57,535 nt of DNA, taken from NCBI RefSeq assembly GCF_000518745.1, contig NZ_JAEE01000010.1:38527-96061 (forward strand), in the 5' to 3' direction. The DNA comes from Phaseolibacter flectens ATCC 12775 (GTDB taxonomy: Bacteria > Pseudomonadota > Gammaproteobacteria > Enterobacterales > Enterobacteriaceae). Of the stretch, positions 38,501-47,800 are shown one piece after another (positions within the stretch are counted from its first letter, which is position 1; every line of letters begins with the position of its first letter). Below the pieces are notes generated by a model that was given only the letters and a program-made list of their open reading frames with translations, made no database searches and was not told the origin of the DNA. Both the position numbers and the translations under genes were made by a program.

Positions 38501-40484
38501 GATACCGCAAGATCCTGTCATGACTGACCATGAACTCTTGTACCGTGCTGAAATGGGGCTGAAATATGCGCGTCACCCCCTAGCCAAACAAGTTGCCGCG
38601 ATCTTACTCTCTCAACTCAACCACCTTATTCAGCAAGGGAACACATTAAAAGCGCCAGTCGAAACCGCCCCCCCGCCTCTAACACTGAATACTGAACTTA
38701 CCACTCAGTTTCCCTCACTGGCACAAGCTCTGGATGACGCAACCACCGCAAGAGCGCGTTTACAGGCAATTGTCGAACATTATCCCAAAGCTCTGCTTCC
38801 CCATACAGGCACAACCTTACCGGCTGAACGCCAACACGAGGTATCAAGCTTAGGAGATGGACAACCGGGTTATATTGTCAGTCAGCCGGTAGTAAGTTTA
38901 TCGAATCTCTTGACCATGGGGGTAAAAGCAGGCACCGATGCACCCAAGGCGGTCACACAAACCGATCTGTTTTTGAAGGTTGCCGATCGGCTGGATAGTG
39001 CGTTACACAGTGAACATGAAAGGAAACGTATCGTCCCTTATACCAAAAGTGGTGTAGTGCGAGAATTGCGGGAAGGGCGTATCCATGTTGATGCTAATCT
39101 CAATCGTTTACAAGATAATCCAACGCTCAGTGCAGGGCTAATGGAAATGGCCATCGAAACACTGCTTGAAGAAGGCAAACTGCAACGCCAGCCTCCTGCC
39201 GGGATTATCAGCCAACACAATCAACAACAGCTGCCTGATTTAGCACAACAGCTGTACCAGCAGGCTCGCCAAGCTGAGCCACACATGACAGCAATATTAA
39301 GTCGTTGTATTGCGGGGCAAGGAGAGCTTCTTGGTCAACAACATCGGCTTAAATCGCTGGTGTCATTGCAAGAAAAACTGGAAAAAATCATATTAAGAGA
39401 TCGCGTCTCCGCCTCTCAAGCGGCATCCTCTATCGATGACGCGTTGCGTTATAGTGTTATATTGGATCCGCTACATTTTACTGCCGCCTATAGCCACATC
39501 CTTGATGCCTTGGATCGTCAAGGCCTCGTTAGAACTCGCGTACATAATGGCTTTACCTCATCACAACAGACGTTTAAAGGTATCAATGTTAAATTTGCCC
39601 TACCTCGCCAGCAAGAGAGCCTTATCCGATTGGAAATACAATTCCACACAGCACAAACCTTTGCCTTAAAAGAACAATACCATGATTCCTATAAAGCACT
39701 CTTTAACATGAGTCGTGCAGGCGCGAGTGCGGAACAACGTCATGCCTCAACACAACCCATAAAAAACATCTTTAAACACGTCCCCACACCACCTGACTGT
39801 GAACATATTGAGGACTGGAAGTTTGATCCCACCCTACTGATGCAAGCCGCCTCTGCCTCCCCAGATAAATCACCCCAAGTGCAGCAGCTTCTTCAGCATG
39901 CCCGAGTAATAGAAAAGCAAATCACCCCTTTACTGGAACAATTAAATTTATCCATTAGCAAAGCGCACAGTGGTCTAAAAAAAGAAAAATCACTCCAACA
40001 AAAAATAATACGTTTAGCGACACTGAATCAGTTAACTGAACAACAGGCCATGTACCAGATCAGAGATACCGTACGTTGGGTAATCATTGTTCCCCCGCAA
40101 GATTTTGGTCACGAAGCAACCCGTACAATCGAGGGATTAGCCAAACATGGCATCAAATTAATGAGAGTCAATAATGGTTTTCTTAACACTGATCGCAGTT
40201 ATGCTGGTCTCAATATGAACTTCCGTACTCCACAAGGGGCTGACTTTGAATTACAATTCCATACCAAACAAAGCCTAAGCAACAAGAATAACACGCATGA
40301 TCTTTATCGGCACTGGCAACAAGATGAGGTTAGACTTGCTCACACCACGGATCCCAAACAACGGGCGCACTTACAACACAATAATCAACAGCGTTATAAG
40401 ACCCTACAACAAGCCGCAAATCAGGTCATGACACCAACCGGGGTCGAAATGATCCTACCATGCAATCACTACGATAATGAATAA
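32526..40484 (+). CDS. Giant SKWP-repeat (RipS/XopAD-like) protein with RDR-polymerase-like motifs and two RelA/SpoT-like domains
   Basis: A 2652-residue protein without signal peptide or membrane helix. Residues 1-170 are disordered and rich in Ser, Thr, Pro and Arg, like a type III effector start. Residues 341-1105 hold about 18 helical repeats of 42-46 residues, each centred on a motif such as INGLSKF or LNALSKF, as in the SKWP repeats of Ralstonia RipS and Xanthomonas XopAD. Residues 1540-2145 contain DGCGFIRASLAQKI (D1575), RDADCDGDKVFV (D1848, D1850, D1852) and GTDAPK (2136-2141), the order seen in eukaryotic-type RNA-dependent RNA polymerases. Residues 2285-2395 and 2490-2600 are two RelA/SpoT-like domains, each with an E[IL]QFHT motif. 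The ATG 32526 has a weak ribosome site. SKWP membership is well supported; polymerase and RelA folds are inference. No secretion apparatus for effectors is in the window. Confidence 0.85.
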   Translation: MKITPFSPLRPLTEPTQHTTTSADTCGSGPLTSEKTELPESQSAARRSRIIQQRRQDRHSPYSRPPHALRHHELQTTKSDLRQSSIGDQRANRDKTQLGSNQRWDKRQRVEEERTADLRPRKWAKGSPDEEIGERDNAAQHRRFNGQGRSNQGSYPKAEDPHSPVETDILRPDNHQITACLARVANASALTAEEISLLNRIRKFIHPNDMTKMMALLQRPVEDFISEPDLFSRYVHALSALLNDNQTYLQSHDKYALTVQRFTETALAFAATNKTTEDMGQGVEYLARLSHLSNRWVQTKPNQGAGIAAIADALAAHQQHNTLSGLLQWLNKGTPNAERDLGLLINAMSKWPRDPACLGGLNTLAAILILDKHALSNYSNKTLAIIANGISKITHSETTQQAMKKIATVIQTRPQHLIPNPKITPQDMANLFSGLSKFQDSKTCQNAIEDLAYALKSWDRQLAQPWQFNQQGISSIINALGKFHTQKNCQKAAAICAQALIQRRQTHKESFVEPQDLMRNINGLSKFSDDKTCRRAVVMLAERIIDCQPNEQKRLHTCSADELSGVINGLGKFQDSKTCEQAQRLMAGILLSRDGNTSELAAFTALHLSLMVNGFGKFAHNDKIAETASSLTQLLLIRQEQLQDKQVFSAQNLSTLINGFGKFPQGKETRIALITLAEAVVARRHELQQAHAFSFWDLASMLNGFSKLPDHPQCRHAVAEITERRLAVLPEPSVQKPMKLQEFCSIINALSKFATQTSAQQAVIKIVATLQQQTGSNFREFDPIALSNIINGLGKFSCFPECEQMVSQLAKELLLRPQDLCDKQQFSAQHLANICNGLSHFNEDKNCQDASEMLANVLLQRQRELHDQHLFLPLHLSILINGLSRFNDNASCREMVEHIAQRVAEDPSLNKQFDLNNLAIAMNGFSKFPESEICHQALAELAYEVITRKQQLNNKDTASMRCFSTLINALSKYPQDKVCRYASAVIATEIRERKQDLRNPQLFTPAYIANTLNGLTKFPDEQSCKQASHEIISALAERRHELQKRGEFRPQDLANVLNALSKNNGEKQNQQLAEEIIKLLGSTGHAYNEFTLPALSVLANGMARFSLALNDNLNEEESQQNPQVQLIHARLRELTSHLNSRPERLAQSGARQIGIIFKALASLALKDCLRLIGRQGLNRLTQIQSETQFRHDDLETLSSVMAGLRPLLCSPELKKFHRDTLRLLESMQPDVARKIKDYQTHHTEHAIASPSDANTVTEAHTTRRPGLTFFLILKTYQVVVGMWKHRHVLQRSDWNDKGQTQQNIWARRNAMKAWLSQTTEQVKGVIEHDLDESAWNLIAQIEADENILDSLDLKLRKDYQRIALTHPPTPINVDTVRQQLRQLTDVQDMMHNEFGAAKLDVIDMNGKSLNIDAPSPTLNYSFFTRLTGGILPLQEVQLPGKVSAFMLSRIIKSQGDLLRMDMFGGSHIKPTKKRVHELIASGSNTEAKRYGRLPALRVADTLADAPLMKHVISKLNPQREDWFRMQRALLEIVPRENVIEGPIKLSLIPDNMDAAQRVFPIRTADNRPIMLRPHDGCGFIRASLAQKIPAIKQAMQAHATAPSLRDQQQQHLLAKPRMSPLPPQATHHFPRDQAAIDEARQHLLQSLRQDTDYQNNVPLKPQKLYEILVSANLFGIQGTAVPSADDKLHLPYQSDKNFTLGRGPLLLGKAPYDKANLMAIAPERVGSQDNQDATAQFLNETFAFQYSYTAWDESATSNKENSQAEAPMLHGKGVTIVIPDTMWPDNNDAQWVWSTEDMKIHSDWVKGRQRDKLPPLMETLGCLRVKEIFPPGSLIAVPINELKKRDADCDGDKVFVYAGLPAMAAAITRHLTDREQQAGKAGSFKPPKTAHTAFDTENRYHAGRAAEILSTLRGNELLGKMSLMQFQFSAQDTSMQQRMAIRALFGTYEGTEQTLRRALRQRLNQQQSSTETTAPQRALNVSRHQQSLQQTPIPQDPVMTDHELLYRAEMGLKYARHPLAKQVAAILLSQLNHLIQQGNTLKAPVETAPPPLTLNTELTTQFPSLAQALDDATTARARLQAIVEHYPKALLPHTGTTLPAERQHEVSSLGDGQPGYIVSQPVVSLSNLLTMGVKAGTDAPKAVTQTDLFLKVADRLDSALHSEHERKRIVPYTKSGVVRELREGRIHVDANLNRLQDNPTLSAGLMEMAIETLLEEGKLQRQPPAGIISQHNQQQLPDLAQQLYQQARQAEPHMTAILSRCIAGQGELLGQQHRLKSLVSLQEKLEKIILRDRVSASQAASSIDDALRYSVILDPLHFTAAYSHILDALDRQGLVRTRVHNGFTSSQQTFKGINVKFALPRQQESLIRLEIQFHTAQTFALKEQYHDSYKALFNMSRAGASAEQRHASTQPIKNIFKHVPTPPDCEHIEDWKFDPTLLMQAASASPDKSPQVQQLLQHARVIEKQITPLLEQLNLSISKAHSGLKKEKSLQQKIIRLATLNQLTEQQAMYQIRDTVRWVIIVPPQDFGHEATRTIEGLAKHGIKLMRVNNGFLNTDRSYAGLNMNFRTPQGADFELQFHTKQSLSNKNNTHDLYRHWQQDEVRLAHTTDPKQRAHLQHNNQQRYKTLQQAANQVMTPTGVEMILPCNHYDNE

Positions 40485-40527
40485 AGAAAGACGCAGAGGT
40501 AATGCGTGTTACCCTTAAACCGGTCAT

Positions 40528-40575
40528 GCTGCTCTTCACCATCCCTATCACGCCAAGGTGAAGGGCAGCCTTTAT
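40528..40575 (+). terminator. Terminator between convergent genes
   Basis: GCTGCTCTTCACC (40528-40540) and GGTGAAGGGCAGC (40557-40569) form a 13-base stem with one G-T pair, followed by CTTTATT. It lies 44 bases past the giant gene. Being nearly symmetric, it may also affect the convergent DUF4234-like gene. Confidence 0.7.
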
Positions 40576-40684
40576 TGCGATACTTTGAGCGTCAGTACTT
40601 GCCGATTAGGCCGTTAGCCACTGTCCCCCTTCATCATCGACAAGCCACCTCCAATCAGCAACATGCCTCAATGTGAAATCAGAG

Positions 40685-41170
40685 TTAATACCTTGGCAAT
40701 TTTTCCAGTTGCTCCGCACGATGATGTTTACGCAAACGTGATGGCATGTTGTTGAAACAATAAAGGATGTAGAACAGACCAAATATCACCGTCAGGAACA
40801 GATTCACCTTCAGTTCAAACTGATACTTTTTCCAGAAATAGGTTTGCAACGCCATTCTGGCGCGTAATGCCCAAACCAACAGCATGATCCCTAAGAGATA
40901 ATACATAATCAGTGCTAAGGACTGATAATCCCCCGCGCCGGGATCAATGGGACTGGTCAGACTGATAAAATAGAATCTCACGCCAGTCACAATCGCCAAC
41001 CAAATGGGAAAACTGACGGGTACAAACTGATGATTTAGTTGCTTAGTCAAAACAGGCTGGTAGCGATATAACCACATGATAGGATAAATGCCCAATGTCA
41101 TAAAACTCAACACCACCAGCTTGACAACTCCAGTACTGAGCTGTTTTTTAATCAATTCGATCACATCCAT
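40685..41170 (-). CDS. DUF4234-like inner-membrane protein
   Basis: A 161-residue protein with four predicted membrane segments (about 14-32, 53-72, 84-104, 122-140) and short basic ends. The first segment VLSFMTLGIYPIMWLYRYQP matches the DUF4234 pattern (T-x-GIYxxxW). The middle loop has PIDPGAGDYQS. The function of the family is unknown. It is a minus-strand singleton, convergent with the giant gene and downstream of the NRPS gene, but a 600-base spacer with a hairpin argues against co-transcription with the NRPS. Confidence 0.7.
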   Translation of the reverse strand: MDVIELIKKQLSTGVVKLVVLSFMTLGIYPIMWLYRYQPVLTKQLNHQFVPVSFPIWLAIVTGVRFYFISLTSPIDPGAGDYQSLALIMYYLLGIMLLVWALRARMALQTYFWKKYQFELKVNLFLTVIFGLFYILYCFNNMPSRLRKHHRAEQLEKLPRY

Positions 41171-41769
41171 TATCTACCTTTTATCTATTTAAGTGAATAT
41201 CGCTATCGGTTGTTAAACGATCAACAGCACTGCGGTGGCCTCTCTTATCGGATGGTGATAACAGACTACGCGCGGATATTCCCATGATGCATGATAGTGA
41301 GATATTGCACTGTTTAACTGGATGACAATGCACAAAAAAATAGGCGAGATCAACGTTTTCTATGGTTAAGAACTACCACGATCAAATAACGGTGTGTTTT
41401 TGTCATAACTTTTCTGCCACTGTATGCATTAGCGAGGGAATGTCACTTCCCCTATCTCAGGTATGCTCCGTAAATAAATCTCAGCCTCAGACCGGTAGAG
41501 CGAGCACGATTAGCTGTGTTTTTGATCCTATTCTCATCCTGCTACCTTGAGTTACCTTTCCTTGTCAGGCACTGAGACATTCATCGATGGCCCGCTACCT
41601 ATTTTCAGTTAATGTCCTTGCCCGGTCCGACCGTCGTCTCATTCGCTTTCATTGAACGTGGGGCACCACATTCAACAAACCAAGGGGGTGACTTCATCGA
41701 TTGAAGTTCAATTTTATTCTGGGAAAAAGAGAAGTAAGCAGTGATTACCCAACGCAGACATAGAGCATG
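41171..41769. other. Spacer upstream of the DUF4234-like gene
   Basis: About 600 bases of mixed composition without a supportable gene. It should hold the promoter of the leftward DUF4234-like gene. Confidence 0.5.
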
Positions 41770-41799
41770 CCCCCTGTCTAAATTTAATAAGACAGGGGG
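41770..41799 (-). terminator. GC-rich hairpin past the NRPS stop
   Basis: CCCCCTGTCT (41770-41779) and AGACAGGGGG (41790-41799) form a perfect 10-base stem, 29 bases after the NRPS stop codon. There is no clean T run, so it may end transcription inefficiently or protect the 3' end of the mRNA. Confidence 0.6.
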
Positions 41800-41827
41800 A
41801 AGATTCAGCCTACACGAAGCCGATCAA

Positions 41828-44800
41828 TTAATTGAAAGAAGATAAAAGATGCTGAATGATCACCTCCTGATGTTCAATGATATTCTGGTGGGTACAGGCT
41901 AACCTTTCGATAGACAAATCAGGGACAATCGCACGCAATCCATTATCTTCACACTGGATCAACTGTTGAAGTTCGTCAGAGGCCAAGTCACTTGCAGACT
42001 CAGTTGCTTTCAATAATGTCACCTTGGTATGCTGAAGAGGCGATGAGACGGCACTGCCAGCGAGATGATGCTCAATCTCACTGATCGCCATCGCACGTTG
42101 CGCAGCGTCGCCGGTGATCCCGAGGATCGCTAACTGCTTCTCTTTATCTATCTGACGCGTTAATTTCTGCTGATAAAAACTATCCAGCAGCAGCACTGAA
42201 AGATGAGTCACTCCCCGTTGTTCAAGCAGAGCGGCAATCTGCAAAGCGATGATCCCTCCCAGTGACCAACCAAGTATAGCGATCTGGCTGTCTGGTGTTA
42301 TCGGTTGCACCGACTCCATTTCAAGCAAATAACGCTCAGCCAAATCAGATAGCTCAGTGATAGCTGGTTGGTGATACAGATTATAATTATCTATCGCACG
42401 GCAGTGCACTTTTCCGTCAGCCGCTTGAGCCAGATCATTAAAGGCTTCAGCCCCAGTCATTGCGGGATGTATCAACCAAACCGTCTTCAGTTCCGCGGAC
42501 GCACGATTCATTGCCCAACTCAGCTTGGCTGAGTCAGATTTTAATAATGCCTTGATACTGCCTTTTTGAAATAACTCGACCACCTGAACTTGACGTTCTA
42601 GCACCCGGGACATCTGGGCGCACAAAGCAATGGCTTTCAAGGAGGTCCCCCCGAGTGCAAAGAAGTTATCAGTGATCCCCACCTGAGTACGTTCAAGGGC
42701 CTGCTGCCATAATTGGCACAATGCTTTTTGCTGCACGGTCACCGGTGCGACATAAGCAGAGACTGCGGCACCGGTTGCGGGTGCAGGCAGCGCCTTACGA
42801 TCTAACTTACCATTGGCATTCAAAGGCATCGACTCGAGGCAAATCAATTGCGCGGGCAGCATATACAGAGGCAAACGTTGCGACATTGCACTGAGTAACT
42901 GTGTTTCATCCAACGGCTGTTTACAGACATAATATAGGATCAATTGTTGCAAATCCTGTTGTTCAGACACGATGGCACAACAAGACACCATCTCTGCACA
43001 TGCCATCGCGACATGTTCCACTTCGTTCAGTTCAATACGATAGCCATTCAATTTCACCTGAAAGTCAATGCGCCCTAAAAATTCCATATTCCCATCAGGT
43101 AACCAACGCCCTCTGTCACCTGTACGGTAGAGACGTTCGCCTAGGGCTTCATGCCAGATAAAGCGTTCATCAGTCAGCACCGGATTATTAATGTAGCCCA
43201 GCGCAACCCCAGCGCCCCCAATATATTGTTCACCAGGAATACCAACCGGCTGCGGATGCAGATCAGCATCAAGAATATAAAATGTCTGGTGCTGCATCGG
43301 TTTACCATAGGGCACAGAGGGCCAATTAGGATTATCATTGGGGATCGCATAATGAATAGACCAGATCGAACTTTCGGTGGCTCCCCCTGTACTTTGAACC
43401 ACACAGTCAGGGATCCAACGATACAATCGAGGTGCCAGTGTTTTCGCTATCACCTCTCCCACTAAGACCACATGGCGCACCTTGACTGCCGGTGGCGTCG
43501 CTAAGGTTTCAATATACTCCACCAGCAAACTCATGACTGAAGGCGCAGAATTCCAGAAAGTCACCTGATGTTTGACCAACAGTTGCAGCCACTGTTCAGG
43601 TTGAAAGCGTTGCTGCTCTGTCGGGAACACCAAACTGGCACCGGCAGATAACATGCCATAAATATCAAAGACAGAAATATCAAAGCTTAACGCGCTAATG
43701 GCTAACGCACGATCATTCGCATTCAGTTCAAGCTTATCAATGGTATCGACAATGGTATTGACCGCCCCTTGATGGGAAACAGCCACCCCTTTGGGTACAC
43801 CGGTTGAACCTGAAGTAAAGATCACATAAGCCATATCCTCAGCACTGACTTGAGCAGGTGATACCTCGCCAGGATACTCTGCTAACTCGTCGACTTGGCC
43901 CCAACCATTGATCGTAACAAGCGCGGTACCTGGCAGGCCCTGCCAAGGTTGACTGACAATCGCCATCTCAGCCTTGGCTTGCTTCATTACCTCATTCCTT
44001 CGCGATTCTGGCCACGCAAAATCCATGGGCAGGTAAGGTTTACCCGCTAAACCACAGGCGATGACGGCAATCAGTTGCGCTCGACCTTTCTCGACCAACA
44101 CCGCAATGGCTTGACCTTGCATGGCTTGACTTTGCCTTAACTGTCCCGCGAGACGTAATGCCGCGTGATAGAGATCGACATAACTCATGCAGCCAAGGCT
44201 ATCGATCAGCGCCAATGCATGGGGTGTTTTTTGTACCCATGAAACGAAATCTGCCCAAATAGGACGTTTGAAATCATACTGAGGCGGGGTGGCTTCACGT
44301 TGCTGTCTGAGTGTCGCCACGTGTTCATCAGAAATCAATTTAATGGCAGAAACTGAGGAAATTTCCTTCATCACCAATTGTTGTAGAATACAGAGATAGT
44401 AATCAGCCAGATAGCCCACCGTCTCGCGTGAAAAGAGTGCTGTCGCAAAATTGAAGACCACTTGCGGGTTTTTATCATTCAAACTGACATTCAGTGTGAG
44501 ATCAAATTTAGCTAATGGGTAATGCAGCCCCAGATCCTGAGGTTGTAACCACGTCGGCGGCGTCAGTGATGACTGTTGTTCGAACAAGAACAATGTCTGA
44601 AACAATGCATGGCTGGATAAATCACGAGGCACATTTAAGGCATCCATGATCTGATCAAGGGGTAACTGATGTTGATAAATTTGCAAGATCTGGCTGAATA
44701 ACTGACGACGTATTTCTTGGGGCGTCAAGTCAGGCCGCAATTTCACCCTGAGTGGTTGTGAATTAACAAAATACCCCATTAACGCCTGAGTCTGCTCATC

Positions 44801-47800
44801 CGGACGATCAACCATCGGAGAACCGATTAGAATATCCTGCTGGTCACTAAATCGACCTAATAAAATAGCGAAAGCGGAGCAATAGAAGGCATATTCGCTG
44901 ATCCCCTCACTGGCAGCCTGATGCTGGATTTTTTCGACCAAAGACAAGGGCAATGACCGTAATACATTCTCGCCATGATGATCAAACTGTGCGGGACGAA
45001 CAAAGTCTACAGGTAAGCAGAGGGGCTGCCAATCCTGCAAATAGGCCTGCCACCAATTCACCAACCGCTGTTTTTCTGGTGAGTGAAGTCTTTGCTGTTG
45101 CCATTGTGCATAGTCCCCGTATTGTAATGACAGCGGCGCAAGAGAAGGCAATCTTTTTTGTAAAAAGGCTTGGTAGGCATGATCTACCTCTTGGTAAAGA
45201 ATCGGAATGGAGGTCCCATCAAACACCACGTGATGCAGAACAAGTAAACAGTAAATCACCCCTGAATGATCTGGCTGCTGACAATGGATCAAGCTAATAC
45301 GAACAGGAATGTCTTTCTCAAGATCAAACGGCTCACTCAGCCATTGTTCCAGATGGGATGACCAGTCTGCTTCATTCACTTGCTGTTGCGCAATCTCTAA
45401 ATGATGAGGCGCGTATTCACTGTATAACTCGCCCTGCGCTGAGGTGATAAAACGACAACTGACTCCCTGATGACGCGCCATCACCCACCTTAATGCCTGC
45501 TCAAACGCATTAAGCTCAACCGTCTCATCCAATTGCCATAGCAATGGCACATGATATAACGAGCTGGCACCATTCAAGCGTTCAATAAAAAACAACTGCT
45601 TCTGGGCTTGGGAAAGACAATAGGTCTTTTGACCTAAAGCGACCGGATAGGCAGAGACAACCGGTTCAGCAACCGCACTGTGCTTAAGGCATAATTCACG
45701 GATCCCGCTACCGATCGCCAATTCAGAAAGGGAGACATCCATATTTAACTGATTTTTCATCCGATACGTTAGCTGAATGGCCTTTAACGAGTTGCCCCCT
45801 AAAGCAAAGAAATTACGATTGACGCTCACATTCTCCAATGACAGGAGCTCAGCCCAAATCTGACAGCATTGCTTCTCTAAGTGCGTTTCAGGTAATAACG
45901 CGTGCTCATCAGTCAGAATCGGTGCAGGCAACTGCTTACGATCGACTTTACCGTTGTTCGTCAAAGGTAACTCGGTTAAATGAACTAGCGCCTGGGGTTG
46001 CATATAAAAAGGCAAACTCTGCGCTAAGACCTGCTTAATTTCTCGTTCATCAAGTGCTTCAGGTGCAACGTACCACGCCACTAACTTATTATCGAATGCC
46101 TCACAGATCCAAACACAGGCACTGGTGATCGCTGCTATGCCTAACAACGTATTTTCAATCTCACCGGTCTCAACTCGGTAACCATTAATTTTTAATTGAA
46201 AATCAGCACGACCTAAAAATTCGATATTACCGTCTTCCATCCAGCGACCATAATCACCGCTTTTGTACAAACGCATCGCAAGCTTAGGATGCCAAATAAA
46301 ACTTTGTTCGGTTTTCTCTGTATCCTTCCAATATTCACGGGCGATCCCTGCACCACCAATATAAATCTCGCCTTTCACACCGATGGCAACCGGCTCAAGC
46401 TGCGAATCAAAAATATAGCAATATTGATGAGGTAACGCCCAACCATAAGGAATAGAACGCGTCTTGATCACGCCACTTGGGATCGGATATAGCAGGGAAA
46501 ACAGCGACGTTTCCGTCGCGCCACCGATACTGTAACTTTGGGCATGATGAAAATGCTGGTTGACACGCCGTGCCAAAGTAATCGGTATCCAGTCCCCACC
46601 GACGATGACCGTACGTAAGGACATCACCTGAGAGCTCAGACATTGATTTTCTAAATAATCCAATAACACTTCCATCAGTGCGGGCGCACTCAACCACACA
46701 CTGACGTGGTATGATTCGATCAACTCAAACCAGTGTGCGGGCTGATAACGTTTATTTTCATGGGGGAAAACCACCGCCGCCCCTGCGGAAAATGCCGCAA
46801 AAATATCATAAATAGCCAAATCAAAGCTCGGAGCACTTAGCGCAAGGACACGGTCACGATACGTCAGCGGAATGCACTGCTGGCACCCCTGTAACGTGTT
46901 AACAACGCCCTGATGCATAATTGCCACACCTTTCGGTGTTCCGGTCGAGCCTGACGTATAAATAATATAGGCCAAATCACTAGGCATCACACTGACAAGG
47001 GGAGCCTTGTCCCCCTCTGAAGCTTGGGATAACGGCTGATCCCCATGAAGAAGGATTTGATAACAGGGATGATCCGACTGGAGGCTGTCCGTTATCATGC
47101 CGTTTATTCCAGCCTGCTGCATCACCTGTCTCTGTCGTTGCAAAGGCCAAGTACTATCCATTGGCAAAAATGCCTTACCAGCCAGCATGATACCGAGCAT
47201 AGCGATCGGTTGTAATCGCCCTTTAGGCAACAAAAATGCGATCGCCTCACCTTGTATCTGCGGATCCTGATAGAGTTGATTGGCTAACAGGGTTGCAGCC
47301 TGATACAGCTGCCGATAACTCATTTCACCATGCTCATCAATCAGCGCAATGTTATCAGGTAAACAGTGAGCCATTTCAATGAAGTCATCATATAACCGAC
47401 GATGATAATCATAAACAGGCTGATGGTAATGTGGTGCGGCATATAACCTTTGGTATGACGGCTGATCCAGCAATTGCAGGTGAGATATGTTGCGCTCTGG
47501 GGCATCGACCATCTGTTGCAATACGCGTTCAAAGTAGCTTGCCAATAACCGTATCGTTTCAGCCTTAAATAAAGCGATCGGATAGTTAAAAATCGCACTG
47601 ACCTGCTCGTCCGTAAACTGCACTCGCAAACCGAGATCATATTTAGCACAAGTGTCGAAGTGTTGTAGACTGATTGGTGTCAATAGCGGCAGACTGACTG
47701 ACTCCTGTTCTTCAATAGAAAAAATCACTTGGAACACAGGATGACGCGATAAATCACGATGAGGCTCGAGATGCTGAACCAGTTCGTCAAAAGATAAGGA

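Noticed and set aside
46407-46697. Minus-strand open frame inside the NRPS region
   Set aside because: Shadow frame of the adenylation domain; codon pattern follows the NRPS frame.
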